Assembly: GCA_028023455.1 (NCBI GenBank)
Contig: JAQFVV010012395.1
Coordinates: 4,278,001 to 4,342,000, forward strand
Length of the DNA: 64,000 nt
From: Epiperipatus broadwayi
Taxonomy: Eukaryota; Onychophora; Udeonychophora; Euonychophora; Peripatidae
Direction: 5' to 3'
Below the pieces are notes generated by a model. The model did not search any database. It saw only the letters and a program-made list of their open reading frames with translations, and was not told the origin of the DNA. Of this stretch, positions 1 through 10,894 are shown in pieces (the stretch's first letter is position 1; the number at the start of each line of letters is the position of its first letter). The translations under genes were made by a program, and so were the position numbers.

Positions 1-811
1 TGTGGCAACTTTAGATATTTTGATTGTAACTAGAAATTATTGCCAGAAGTTTCATAAAATCTGATCAAGTGACATTATCTCGAAAAGATAGGAACTACAT
101 CAGGCAAGGATTATCACATTGTCATGTAGTTTATTCTAGCAACTGAGCCAGTTTATGAAATGTGAATGTTTAAATATGGATTAGACCCAAGACATATATG
201 AGATTTGGAAGCTCCATCTAATTTTAAAATATTGATACTTAAAAGATTAAATACACAAAATAAAAACTGTTTTGAAACCCTAGACAAAATGCATTACAGA
301 TAAATAAGATTACCAATTTGCAGATTTTCGATAATTGATAACCTGATTTAAATTCTCAAACATACAAATAATAATCATCTTTATAAAATATTACTTTTCT
401 AATTATTGAATCAACAAATTGATGTAATATTTTCAAAATCTAAGTATTGGGTGACATCATTAGAATATTGAAAAAATTCTGACTATTTAAAAACGTTTAT
501 ATTTTGAAAGAATAATTAAAGCTGTCCATTAAAGCATGGTTGTCTTATAAACAAGAATCAGATTTGTGGTTCTTAGAATTATGAAACCAATGATCAGTTC
601 TGCTATTATTGAAGTTAAAATTTGATTTTAATTTAAGATTTTTGTCAGCTTTGAAGCCTCTGTACAAGTGAATCCTGAAATAAATGCTTCCTATGTCTTG
701 GTAAAAATCTATTCCTGTGAAAGTTAGTACACGCTATTGGGCCAAATATAACAGTTGGCATTTAAATAGTACTATTTTTCTATTTATCTTTAAAAAATGC
801 TGCTAGCATAC
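1..811. other. AT-rich intronic sequence, no feature seen
   Basis: On the minus strand this should be PIGM intron 3. I looked for the next PIGM exon (the segment after FCFYW) here and in 1232-1577 and found none. The sequence is simple AT-rich DNA, with a short CA-rich tract near 1495-1520. Confidence 0.4.
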
Positions 812-1231
812 CTTACTTTTCAAAGTTTGTTTTGTTTTATTAAAGTCATATAAATATTACATAATTTACCAATATTTCAACCATTTTTACATCGTCCTTG
901 TCAAAGCATTTACACTATATAAAAATGAAAGCTTAAAACCCAATAAAAATTCTACACTGCATATCAATCAACATAAAAATGAAAAAAAACAATACCTATT
1001 TTTTTATATATTAAAAATAATACAAATACTTGTACTCACAAAATTCTTTTAAGTTACATTTTCAGGGGTAGTTTGATATACAATGTAAAATTTTCAGTGG
1101 TTTCATGTTTTCATTTTATATATTTTACCTATCTTGAAAATGACTAGGTAAAAATGGTTGAAATATTGAAAAATTATGTAATATTTATATGAATTCAGGG
1201 AAATAAAACAAGCTTTGAAAAGTAAAGATTA
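812..1231. repeat. foldback repeat with arms of about 165 bp
   Basis: Bases 812-975 and 1065-1231 are imperfect reverse complements. Matching blocks include CATATAAATATTACATAATTT and AATATTTCAACCATTTTTAC in the left arm and their complements in the right arm. The loop is about 90 bp. No coding capacity is seen. It lies in the PIGM intron downstream of exon 3 and is probably a non-autonomous foldback/MITE-like element. I saw no clear target-site duplication. Confidence 0.6.
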
Positions 1232-1577
1232 AGAAATTCATAATATTTAAAATATTGAATTACATTTAGAAAATAAATTAGAAGAATGGCTTTTGGAGCT
1301 TTAAATTTTGATTTTTCTATTCAATAATATTTAGACATGAATCAAAAGTCAAATTACCAAAACAAAAAAAACTTTACAAAATAATTTGATCAAATCAGTT
1401 TCTGTATGAGAAATATAAAAAAAGATATAATTTTGAAAAGAAAAAAATATAATATCAAAAATACTTCTATTATCATAAAACATTATTTTATCACACATAT
1501 ACACACACTCACACGCATATTCTTTTTTTTAAAGTACAAATGCTATTTAAAAATAATCTCCAAATATTAAGACTCAC

Positions 1578-2080
1578 CAGTAAAAGCAGAAGGCACTAAT
1601 GGCAGTAAAACCCAGCACAGATGTGAAAACAAACTTGATCCTTTTTTTAGTTGGCCTGAATAACAGCCACCATTTTGATACATTTCTCTCCATGGCATCA
1701 TCCAAGATAAAATATAAAGATGGGGCGAATAAGGCAGGGTAGATTTTAAGATGAACAGAAACACTGTAACATAAAGCTGATAAAATAATTTTCTTACTTT
1801 TTAAAAAGAACAGTGAAGCTAATACAAAAACAGCTATCAAAGATTCCGCATTCCCGCGAGTTGAGATTGTCATAGTGAGGGGGTTAAATAACCACAATAT
1901 TACTGATGAGTACGCATGTGTAGAATGTTGCATTATATTAAAAATTAGTACTGCAGCCAGCATATCACAACAAATAAATAAAATCTTGCCAAAACATTCC
2001 ATTAGTAAAATACTAGGCAATAAAACCCATGCTAAAAGTGGCGTGTAACGATATGTGTTCCGAAGGTAAGGAGACTTGCC
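1578..2080 (-). CDS. PIGM: PIGM exon 3 (GPI mannosyltransferase 1, middle part)
   Basis: PIG-M is the ER-membrane mannosyltransferase that adds the first mannose (from dolichol-phosphate-mannose) to the GPI anchor precursor. On the minus strand the exon opens after a TTTTAG acceptor with GKSPYLRNTYRYTPLLAWVL, which continues exon 2 in phase 0. It then shows family signatures LFNPLTMTISTRGNAES and SVHLKIYPALFAPSLYFIL, with several hydrophobic membrane spans. It ends in FCFY plus two bases of a Trp codon at an ideal GTGAGT donor (1572-1577). These 503 bases encode about residues 67-233 of a protein that is usually about 420 residues long. The C-terminal half is missing and should lie beyond position 1 of the window. 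There are no stops or frameshifts, so the exon looks functional. Assignment rests on recalled PIGM family motifs, not on a search. Confidence 0.9.
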
Positions 2081-2519
2081 CTAAAATATTAAAAAATTAA
2101 TACAATATTTATAATTAAATAATATATAAATTTGATCTATATTACGGAGGCACACATAGTATAAAAAATATCAGTAATCTTCCGATCTCACCCAACCTTT
2201 AAAAGCACTGAATAATCAAGATTCTAAACCATAGTTTCTCTGTCCCCTTTTCATAGGAAGCTCTATCATATAGTTCTGTGCATAACCCCTATGCTTAAAG
2301 ATCCTGTTACTAAATACTACTTCCTATAAAAACTTTTCACCTATTATCAGTTCGGAATATTTCTCTTAACCCACTTAAAAAAAAAAAATTGCTTAGTACA
2401 GTTCCACTTTTCTGTCCTTATATTACTAATTTTCATTGCAAAGATTTAAATAAAAATCATAAAATTTCTACTTCTTTAATTCCTTTCATTTTTATGTATC
2501 TCTTATTTTTCATACCGTG

Positions 2520-2835
2520 TATCCTGACACTTTTTAAACATCCTAAACTTCAATAAAGAAATGTCCAATACTTTCCTTCTGCCACAAATAAAAAACATCT
2601 ACAATCCAAATTTCTTATCTTTAGTAACCTAAGCTCCTGTCCTTACATCAATTAACAATAACCTCTACATCATTTCATACTTTATATATTTTTTTGTTCT
2701 TTATTTTCCATATCTCTACTTCTTTTCTTTTCTAACCAACTTATCTATCTCCTTTTCCCATCTCTCATAAATACAAATCTACAATATATTCTCTACACAC
2801 TTATGCCATTTAGTGGTAACCTTTATCTTCATTCA
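2520..2835 (-). mobile_element. fragment of non-LTR retrotransposon, C-terminal region
   Basis: The pyrimidine-rich plus strand, read in reverse, resembles the decayed C-terminal cysteine/histidine region of LINE polyproteins. The same general layout is seen at 10575-10890 and about 49900-50400. No open frame survives. The PIGM intron flanks it on both sides. Confidence 0.35.
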
Positions 2836-2839
2836 CAGG

Positions 2840-4440
2840 CAAGCAATACACAACAAAAATGGCAAGTTATTAGCTTACTTCATTAGCTAAAGTTATGTGA
2901 TAATGTGTTTATTTATTTATATATATGTTAATGAAAAATGCTTTGAAAAATCACTCCTTTAGTGATGTTGTATGTAATAATTACTGCACTTTTCAGATGA
3001 CTGAGAATTTTGCAACTAAATTAATATTTTTTCAGGTAGATCAGTCAATAGCAAAATAAGACTTTTCTGTAAATAGTAATGCTTTTAAAATATACTTTCA
3101 AATATTTCCTGCTGCGTATTCCATATCTATCAACTCTATAAGTAAACTATGCTTATCTAAGCAACTTATTTCCCAATTTTACACATTTTTTTCTGCACTG
3201 CTAGTGAAAACATTTGTCTAGTCATGTCTTTCTACTTCATTTAATATTCAATTCTTCAAAAACAATGTTAATAAATATCTTCTATGACTTTGATATTTTC
3301 ACATTTGCATTATTTATTTATTTTAGATGGATCTCTTTTTTTTATTTCATTTTCCTTTTTTAACACTTAATATTCTTTGAATAGATTCACTCTTTTATTA
3401 CTTACCTTTAATAAAATATATATATATAAATCAGAGAAACAGCAAATTTAATCAACTTTTTACAGAAAGAAAATATGAAGAGAACTATTTCTACTCATTT
3501 TAAAACTTTTCAAATAAATTATCTTGTATCGATAGAATATTTCTAAGCTAGGAAATGTGTAGAATACAAAGACAACCTCTGAGGATTTTCAACAAAAATT
3601 AATGAGCTGTCCTCGAGCTATCATGAAGTCAATTAACTTTTTACAAAAAGAAAATAACTACTTTTTCTGCATGCTCAAGATATTATATGGGAAGTTAATT
3701 TGACTTACAACAACTTTAATTTAATATTTAATCATATCATACATGTTCTTCCAACATAAAAATTTCAGACCACTTTTTCTGTCTAAAGATATTTCAAGTA
3801 TGAACGTATCTTATCAGATGGGATATAAGCTGAAATATATGAATTCCATTCCACAATAATAATCAATTTTATATATCCGTGACTACAGCTAATTTGATCT
3901 CAATAAAACTATACAATCAAACAAGTCTCATGATGGACTTTTTTCTGAGAGGAATTTAGATGTTCCAAGCCTCTAACTCCCTGGGCAAGGATATGTTCAT
4001 AGTGGAATAGAACTGACTAAAATTTTTACACTAGAAAATAGTTTACAATATAATAAATTTTAAATTAAAGTGTGCTTTCAAATTTGATTGGCTACATATA
4101 TTTCTTCAGTACAATAATTAAGTATTATATATATATACTGTAATAAATATTCATAGCTACATTATATGTAATTAGAATGAAAATAATTGCACTTCCCATT
4201 GAGCTATCTTTTCATAGCTAACTGATATTTACATAGCTCAGGAGGTTGTTACTTTCATTCTAATTACTTATATATATATATAATTTTAATATAAACTTTA
4301 TTTCACAATAAAAAATATATTTAAAAAAATTTAATACTTGCTTTCTAATTAGCTAATTTTTCTTTCAAATCATCTCTCATTAAACTATGTGTATGTACAT
4401 ATATATATGTTGAAATGAAGATTTTCACAGGTTGCATATA
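2840..4440. other. intronic AT-rich sequence with a small imperfect palindrome
   Basis: No coding or transposon signature is recognised. Around 4160-4280 an imperfect inverted repeat is visible (TAATTAGAATGAAA on the left, its complement near 4250-4277), flanked by TA-rich runs. It may be a short MITE-like sequence. Poly-TA runs occur at 3415-3430, 4128-4138 and 4268-4282. Confidence 0.35.
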
Positions 4441-4449
4441 TAAAAGACA

Positions 4450-6190
4450 TATTTTGTGGGTTCATCCGTGTTAAAAAATTTAAATATTGATATACCGACA
4501 TTTCGACTTGGTCACACAAGTCATCCACTGAATGATAAAAGGTAGAAAGACGGTTGTAGAGGCGCTACAATCACTGATTTGAAAAAACGTTTAAGTTCCA
4601 CCAATAGCAACAATGTTAAATTTAAGAATGTTTTTTTAAAAAATCTTTCCAAATAGGAGGAAGTTTGCTCATCCCGCTTATTGATACAATCTGGCCTTTT
4701 AAGTATCTCAATGGCTTCTCTAATTTTGCACTGGTAGAGATTATTACATCTGGATATGATCCTGGTACTAGAAAAATCAATTTTATGACCTGAATCTATA
4801 GTATGGAGTGAGAGTGCTGATGATGATAAGTGTTGTTTAACTGCATTAGTATGCTCATCTCTCCTAACACTGATGCGACTATTAATCATACTTATGTAAG
4901 AAGCTTTATAATTTTTACATGAGATTTGATAAACACCATGAGATTCAAGAGGGATTGAATCCTTAGGCTTGGTTATTATATTGCTGATCTTTTGATTAGT
5001 AGAAAATGCTGTATCTATATTATAGCATTTTAATATTCGTCCAATACTATCTGTAGTTCCTATTACATATGGAACACAAATCCTAATAGCTGATTTATCA
5101 TCTTTTTGTTTCCTATTTTGTCCATTTTAGGCTTGAAATAAGGTTTTTATAAATTTATAATTATAACTATTTCCTAATAAAACACTATTAATATGATTTA
5201 TTTCTTCTTTCAGGTGTGACTTATTTGAAAGGTTAATTGCTCTATTTAAAAGAGTTTTGGCTACAGAAACTATCTGAATTGGGTGATGATGAGAATGGAA
5301 ATGTAAATATCTGTCTGTGTGTGTATTCTTTCTGTAAATCGAAAAAGATAAACTATTTGGTGTTCTGGTGACTAGAACATCAAGAAAAGGGAGTTTTCCA
5401 TCAGACTCTGTCTCCATTATAAATTTAATATTAGGATGCATATTATTTAAATGTAAGAAAAAATCATCTAATTTTTTTTTCCATGTTGCCATATGACAAA
5501 AGTGTCATCTATGTATCTGAGCCAAATGAGAGGTTTTAAAGATGATGATTCTAAAGCACGAGTTTCTATATTTTCCATGAATAAATCAGCCATTACTCCT
5601 GAGATAGGTGAGCCCATAGGAGTACCAAAAACTTGTCTGAAATGCTGTCCATTGTATACAAAATTGTGTTCAAGAGACAATTCTTAATCAAAGCAATAAT
5701 ATGGTCCAGTAAATTGCAATGTTGTGAGATTATATTTAAAGTTTCATCAATTGGAATGTTTGTAAACAAAGACACATCAAAACTTACCAGAATGTCATTA
5801 GCATTAATTTTTAAACTTTTTAAAACAGAAATAAAATGAAAAGAGTTTTTAATATATGATTTAATAGATGGGATTGTAGATTTAATGAAATCTGATAAGT
5901 ATCTAGCTAAAATATGAGTTGGAGATCCTATTGCACTTACTATTGGACGAAGGGGGTATCTGGTTTGTGAATTTTTGGAAGTCCATAAAATTTTGGACAG
6001 ACACAAGATTTTTCACGAGGGATTATTTTATTTTTTATCTGTTTCAATAGGTGATTTATTAATAATAGCTTTTGTTGTTTTTTCCAAATACATAGTATGA
6101 TCTCTTTTTGATAGTTTATAAGTTTTATCATTAAGCTAAAATTTGTGCTGAGATGTGAATTAAACTCTTCTATAGTTATTCCATCTCCAA
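4450..6190 (-). mobile_element. Penelope-like element, RT plus GIY-YIG, decayed
   Basis: Read on the minus strand, the pieces follow the standard Penelope-like order. CPKFYGLPKIHKPDTPF comes first, then RPIVSAIGSPTHILARYLSD, motif A LVSFDVSLFTNIP, motif B GTPMGSPISGVMADLFME, motif C RYIDDTFVIW, then GKLPFLDVLV. After these come a linker with RICVPYVIGTTDSIGRIL and a GIY-YIG-like domain (HGVYQISC, YIS, RRDEH, REAIEILKRP). The reading frame shifts at least three times (about 5,960, about 5,610 and in the A/T run about 5,475), and stops separate the RT from the endonuclease. GIY is GVY and YIG is YIS, so the endonuclease motif is altered. The N-terminal part above about 6190 is not recognisable. 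It sits inside the large PIGM intron, antisense to nothing and on the same strand as the gene. It is not functional as it stands. Confidence 0.88.
4494..4522 (-). repeat. hairpin and CGAAA motif at Penelope 3' end
   Basis: On the minus strand GACTTG-TGTGAC-CAAGTC forms a perfect 6-bp stem with a 6-nt loop, followed at once by GAAATGTCGGTATATC. It lies just after the GIY-YIG region, where Penelope-like elements are known to keep conserved structured sequence (hammerhead-like motifs have been described for this group). The hammerhead core CUGANGA is not present here (the preceding bases are CAGTGGAT), so I call only the hairpin. Confidence 0.5.
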
Positions 6191-6199
6191 CATATTAAA

Positions 6200-7765
6200 A
6201 TGAAAATATTAATCATCTTACAATTTGCCTCATTCTATTTTTTGAATACAACTTTATATTAGCTCTGTCCTTAATAACCTTTCTTAAATCACACTATCTC
6301 CAGCAATATCCTCTCAACTTCTTTCCAATATCCCAAAATATATTGTCTCTTCTCTCCAAGTTTATTTTCTTTTGAATTCTACAATCCTCTAAAATCATCA
6401 AATTTTTCAAAGTAATAATTTATCATTACCAAGAATTTCATAAATATTAAAAGCCTGGTTTCCATAAGCAAAAGATTTCTGCAATGTCATGTTTAAAATA
6501 TTAAGATACTTGATTAAATTGAGTCAAGAAAATAACAATAGCAAACTACCACTATGCTTAATGAGAGATGCTTTCTTAGCCAAAGTATCATGTTACCTAA
6601 CTCAACATGCCTTCAAAGTGTACATTTTCCTCAGCACAATGTATAGATAGTATAATTCTAAAGTTTACAAAAATAAGTAAAGACTTGTGATTCAAACAGA
6701 TTTATGTATATCAATTTGATCGGAAAAATAGATTTTATGATCTCGAAAAGTTCATTGTCAATCTAGGTTATAAATAATGCTAGTTGTCAGTCTAAATGAA
6801 TTCAATTAAGATTTCTGAGCAGTTCAACCTGCTTTTGGTAGGAAACAATGTATTTCTAGTATAATAATCAAATAGTCAGTGATTTGGTGCTTAAGAGGGC
6901 ATATGATATTCAAATGCCAAAAGTGACATTCTGCTACTATGCACAAAACAACATGGTTTTTCATCTATGGCAGATTATATATGAGTTTCAGGAGTCATCA
7001 AGCTATTTTTTAAAAATGGCAAATTAGTGGTATTTCATCGTTGCTTTTTGCCCAGTGAAATATTTACTAATATTATGTGATGCCATTAAACAGTTTTACA
7101 AAATGGACAAACACTGAGTACTGAGACTCCTACTTTAGGCTTGATTTGTCTATAACTAAATATAATCCATTTCCACTTAATCTTGTATCTGAAAACAAAA
7201 TACTCTCCATTCTAGTCAATGGATGAATTTTTCTTTTTTTTTTTTTTTTAGCTATTTACAATCATTTATGAAGAAATCTGTCAAAATTCTGACCAGAAAG
7301 AGGGATCCACTCATGATTTAGTATTGATTACAGCTATTTAAATCAAACACTGTTAAAATCCATATCTGAAACAAATACTCATAAGTGTTTTTAAAACTAT
7401 TTAGATTCCAGTAGATTGGGGGATGATAAATCCAGTTGACTTTATTGCTGCATTATAAAGGAAGTAAATTTTTTGGAACATCACATGAATCCCATTTTTA
7501 AACTGCAATTTTTCAGTTGCTGAAAGGTTTCTTGTTTGAACATTGGAAAGAACACTTTGATAAACCAAAAAGCTATATCTTCGATTAATAGTAATAACTT
7601 TTATACATTATATATAGTATATACGAGTGCTTTAATATACTGGGTGAAGAAGCTATTAGTGGTAACAAAAACAATTACAGTAAATTAATCAGGCCTAGTA
7701 CTTTCGAGGTTTTATCCTTCATATTCATGGCCAAAATAGATTTTCAAATCATTGCTGTGATATTT
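6200..7765. other. intronic sequence, mostly unassigned
   Basis: Bases 6200-6450 are pyrimidine-rich, and the minus strand reads vaguely like LINE coding debris (RKVIKDRANIKLYSKNRM), too weak to assign. The rest is AT-rich with a T-run near 7234-7249. No exon of PIGM is expected or seen. Confidence 0.3.
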
Positions 7766-7769
7766 ATAA

Positions 7770-8065
7770 ATGATAATGTATGTATGTAAATGCGTATGTA
7801 AATCAACATGTCCGTTTTCTTGAAATAGCAAAACACGTGTCGCATCTATTGATCGCGTTGTTATCACTGATGATAAAATACATCTCTTTAATCTTCCCTT
7901 TACAATCGTTAGCCTCAGCGCACACCACTTTAGGGTTGGAGGGCTTGAACACTGACCAGCCTGCTTCTCATGTTCAAAAAATATTGAGATGTTATTGTTA
8001 TTTTTTTTTGCTCTTCTGTATATATACATGTGCTGAGCAGCTCTATTTTGTACAGTGGCCTTGGT
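7770..8065. other. compositionally distinct block with open frames on both strands
   Basis: This block is visibly richer in G+C than its surroundings, with open frames of 105 codons on the minus strand and 127 on the plus strand. The minus frame contains ISIFFEHEKQAG, faintly similar to TIFLEHENQ in the unrelated-looking block at 15416-15643. That hints at a shared repeat. I do not recognise either protein, and the block could equally be an old repeat with chance open frames. It lies in the PIGM intron. Confidence 0.3.
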
Positions 8066-9402
8066 CTCTTGGAGTATTTGTACCTCATTCTCAATTAATG
8101 ACAGACATCATTCCAAAGAAGTTATTCCTAGGAATTATTTTAGATCTAATCCTTAATAAATGAATACTTTAAATGTTTTTTTTACAATCTCTGATCCAAA
8201 TACTTAATAAAAAAATATTTAATATTCACTTCCTGTTTCAATAAGATAATTTGGCCAAATGGAATATTTTGTTTGTTTTCTTCAGGAAATGAAAATTACG
8301 TTTCTAGATTTAATATCAGTTCAATGGATTGATTGCAACAATCATTAAGAAGTTTTTTCATTTAAGTTTTTAAGGACATTAATCTTCATTTTCTATAGCA
8401 TCTCAAAGATAAGTTGGATTCACCTTTCACAGCTCAATTACTTAAACAATAATTAATTTATTATGGCCATTAAATATTATCTTAATCTTTAAATTATTTC
8501 TTCCTTTTTAGTTTTGTAGACACTTTCTCAGTTATAATTTTTTATTATTTCTACACTGTAATTTCTTTTGCAGAGTAAACAGCAAATCCTAATAATGACT
8601 GAACTCATATAAGACAGCATTAGCAATGAGATCTCTATCTCCACTTTAATTCGAATCATATAAGAATAGAACCAGTGAACAAATGCTAAATAGCAATACG
8701 AACAAACTTCATACTTGATTTGTGGCTATTTGTAAAAGGAATCACTATTACAAACTTTTCCCTCCATCTAATTACTGTTTTTACTATTATGACTTTCACG
8801 TTAATGACTTGAAATTTTCAGACACCCTAAGATCTTACGCCTAACTCAACTAGACTATCACTAGATGAATATTTTTGTAACTTTAGTTATTAAAAAAAAA
8901 ATCCAAAAGTTCTCAGTTAAAAAAACGTATTGCTAAAATATAGTTATCGACCTAATGTTGAACATATATAAGTATTACATGCTAATTGGCTTGTGGTCAA
9001 AACTTTAGTGTTCAAAATTTTCAAATTATTGCCTTTAACACCATAATAAAGGATCAATCAATCCAAAAGAGAATCATATAAAGCTGTATACAATATTACC
9101 TAATGTCCTTTGATTTAATGGCTACGTAATTGATCAAGTGGAGAGAGAACAATCATCAAAAAATAAATTAATGAATAAATGAATACATGTGAAAAAAAAA
9201 TCATTATAATTATTAATAACATCACATGATCTTTAATATGCTTATGCAAATGCTTCCAAGCCACTCTAGAACCAGCTACTGTAAGCTTAAGCAATCAAGA
9301 CACTAGACAATAGCTCTATAATTTATAATAATGAAATGTGGTTCATATATTTCTTTTATAAGCAAATAAAAAAAAAATAACAATTAATCCAAGGATCATT
9401 AC
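8066..9402. other. PIGM intron 2, 5' end, no feature seen
   Basis: AT-rich intronic DNA leading up to the GTAATG donor of exon 2. No element or RNA gene was recognised. Confidence 0.5.
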
Positions 9403-9549
9403 CTCAGACACAAATTGAGCTCCATCTTTAAAAACATAATAATCTACATCGGTGAATCCAACAGCCAGAGTGCGATCCTGCCATTCACCATAAATCATTA
9501 AAAGTATTCGCAATAAAAACCCACCTCCTAAAATCCAACCAAGTTTATG
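9403..9549 (-). CDS. PIGM: PIGM exon 2 (DxD-bearing N-terminal part)
   Basis: The exon has 49 codons, is phase 0 at both ends, and lies between a TTTCAG acceptor (9550-9555) and a GTAATG donor just below 9403. It encodes a first membrane span (about residues 22-38) followed by GEWQDRTLAVGFTDVDYYVF. FTDVDY is the luminal DxD motif (Asp51 and Asp53 if exon 1 is right), which family knowledge says is required for mannosyl transfer. It then reads into FVSE|GKSPYLR across the 7.3-kb intron. The open frame extends a few codons upstream as MYIYIFQ, but those codons lie in the polypyrimidine/acceptor region, so I place the boundary at CAG|CATAAA. The human gene has an uninterrupted coding exon, so this split structure is lineage-specific. 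Confidence 0.88.
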
Positions 9550-10104
9550 CTGAAATATATATATATACATTATTAGTTTTAAGTGTAAAAAGTAGACATA
9601 ATAAGTGGAAATATATATATTTTAAAATAAGTCCTTACTGTATGCTAGTACATAGTTGAAATAATGGAAGTCAGATAGTATGTTTAAGTTCTTTAAATAA
9701 AAACAGATGGTGTCTTTACGTATCAGGGTATTATAAGCATGCAATAACATAAGCATTACTAGAAAGTTGTCCTTGCTTTCTATCCTCTTAACATACTTTA
9801 TCCTGAGACTTCAAAATTTAGAATGGAATCATAAATAATAATGAGGTCCTTAGACTAATAATATGCAAATTACATATCATACCATTTCCAATTTTATTAT
9901 AGACCAACAATACTATTTTTTATACCAAAACTTTATTTTTACAGTTTCAACTGGCTGCAGTCATTATCAGACCTTAGTATTGTTGAAGTGTATAAGAAAG
10001 TTGGAAATGATATATGTAAATATAAAAATCAATATAAAAGAAAAGCAGGAAGAAAAAAATTGTAATATGCAAATTAAGATGACGTATTCTTGAATTGGAC
10101 ATAC

Positions 10105-10155
10105 CACTTCTTTTACTAACATATGGGGCTGCAAATTAGTGACATCTATATTCAT
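10105..10155 (-). CDS. PIGM: probable PIGM exon 1 with start codon
   Basis: This short open frame on the minus strand begins ATAATGAAT and encodes 17 residues (MNIDVTNLQPHMLVKEV). It ends at GTG|GTATGT, a strong donor in phase 0, so it would splice across a 555-bp intron to HKLGWILGGG of the next exon. The resulting N-terminus before the QDRTL motif is 40-odd residues, close to the family's usual length. It is short and poorly conserved, so a different first exon further upstream remains possible. No obvious promoter motif was found immediately upstream. Confidence 0.55.
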
Positions 10156-10574
10156 TATGATTTTTTAAAGATAGGCAATAAATAAGTCAATAAACATTAA
10201 GTGCAATCAATGTTTGCAGAGTTTTTTAAGACAGGAAAACTAAAAATACAACACATATCATTTTGATACTATTACTTATCTAAGTTACTAACATGAAAAT
10301 TTAAAATCCAGGCCACTTGTAGATCTAAAACTAATTTGGAATACATTTTAGTAATCTGAATTATAAAAAATTACAGAAATGCTGACTTTTATCAAAAGCA
10401 GTATTTACAGTAACAGATATGACAATGTTAAAAAATGATAATATAAAACGGTTTTATTACAAATGACAAGAAGTTTCCGTGCATTAATCATTAGCTTATA
10501 AACCCAATTATCCAAATTAGATATTCTTTCTGAAACTATTATACATTACAATAAATTCATCTACTATCATTTTC

Positions 10575-10890
10575 CAGCTTCGTTCCTCCATCTCCTATTA
10601 TATTTTAATGAAAGTTCTTTCATTACTTTCTCAATGCTATCCTCAGATTCTCCATTTACATTATAAAGATCCAAACAAAACAATTTCTACCTCTTTTGTT
10701 CCCTTTGACTTATTTTTTCTCTTGTGTTCCATACAAATATATGTTAAGTCCTCTTTCAGCATCTTACACTCCAAAAATAAATGCTCAATATTATCTCCCA
10801 TCTACAATCCAAATACTTAATCCATTGTTTCTTTTTCATATCTAAAAAAAACTTTGGTCCTTTGCCAAATAATAGTCAGATCCTTGTAAT
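10575..10890 (-). mobile_element. LINE C-terminal fragment with Cys/His region
   Basis: The minus strand reads NIEHLFLECKMLKEDLTYIC followed by a decayed tail (KEVEIVLFGSL). EHLFLEC is the Cys/His element seen near the C-terminus of several LINE clades, also visible in the copies at 21468-22920 (RHLLI-C type) and 49900-51225. It lies just upstream of the putative PIGM exon 1. It is strongly decayed. Confidence 0.5.
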
Positions 10891-10894
10891 GTTA

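Noticed and set aside
1567-1764. 65-codon minus-strand frame overlapping PIGM exon 3
   Set aside because: Overlaps PIGM in a different frame; no conservation signature.
4494-4530. Hammerhead ribozyme on the minus strand at the Penelope-like 3' end
   Set aside because: Stem II-like hairpin and GAAA are present, but the obligatory CUGANGA core is missing and no stem III can be drawn, so only a hairpin is annotated.
9967-10155. 62-residue continuous ORF taken as a separate small membrane protein
   Set aside because: Its first 17 codons end at a strong GTATGT donor and fit PIGM exon 1; the rest is intronic and AT-driven.
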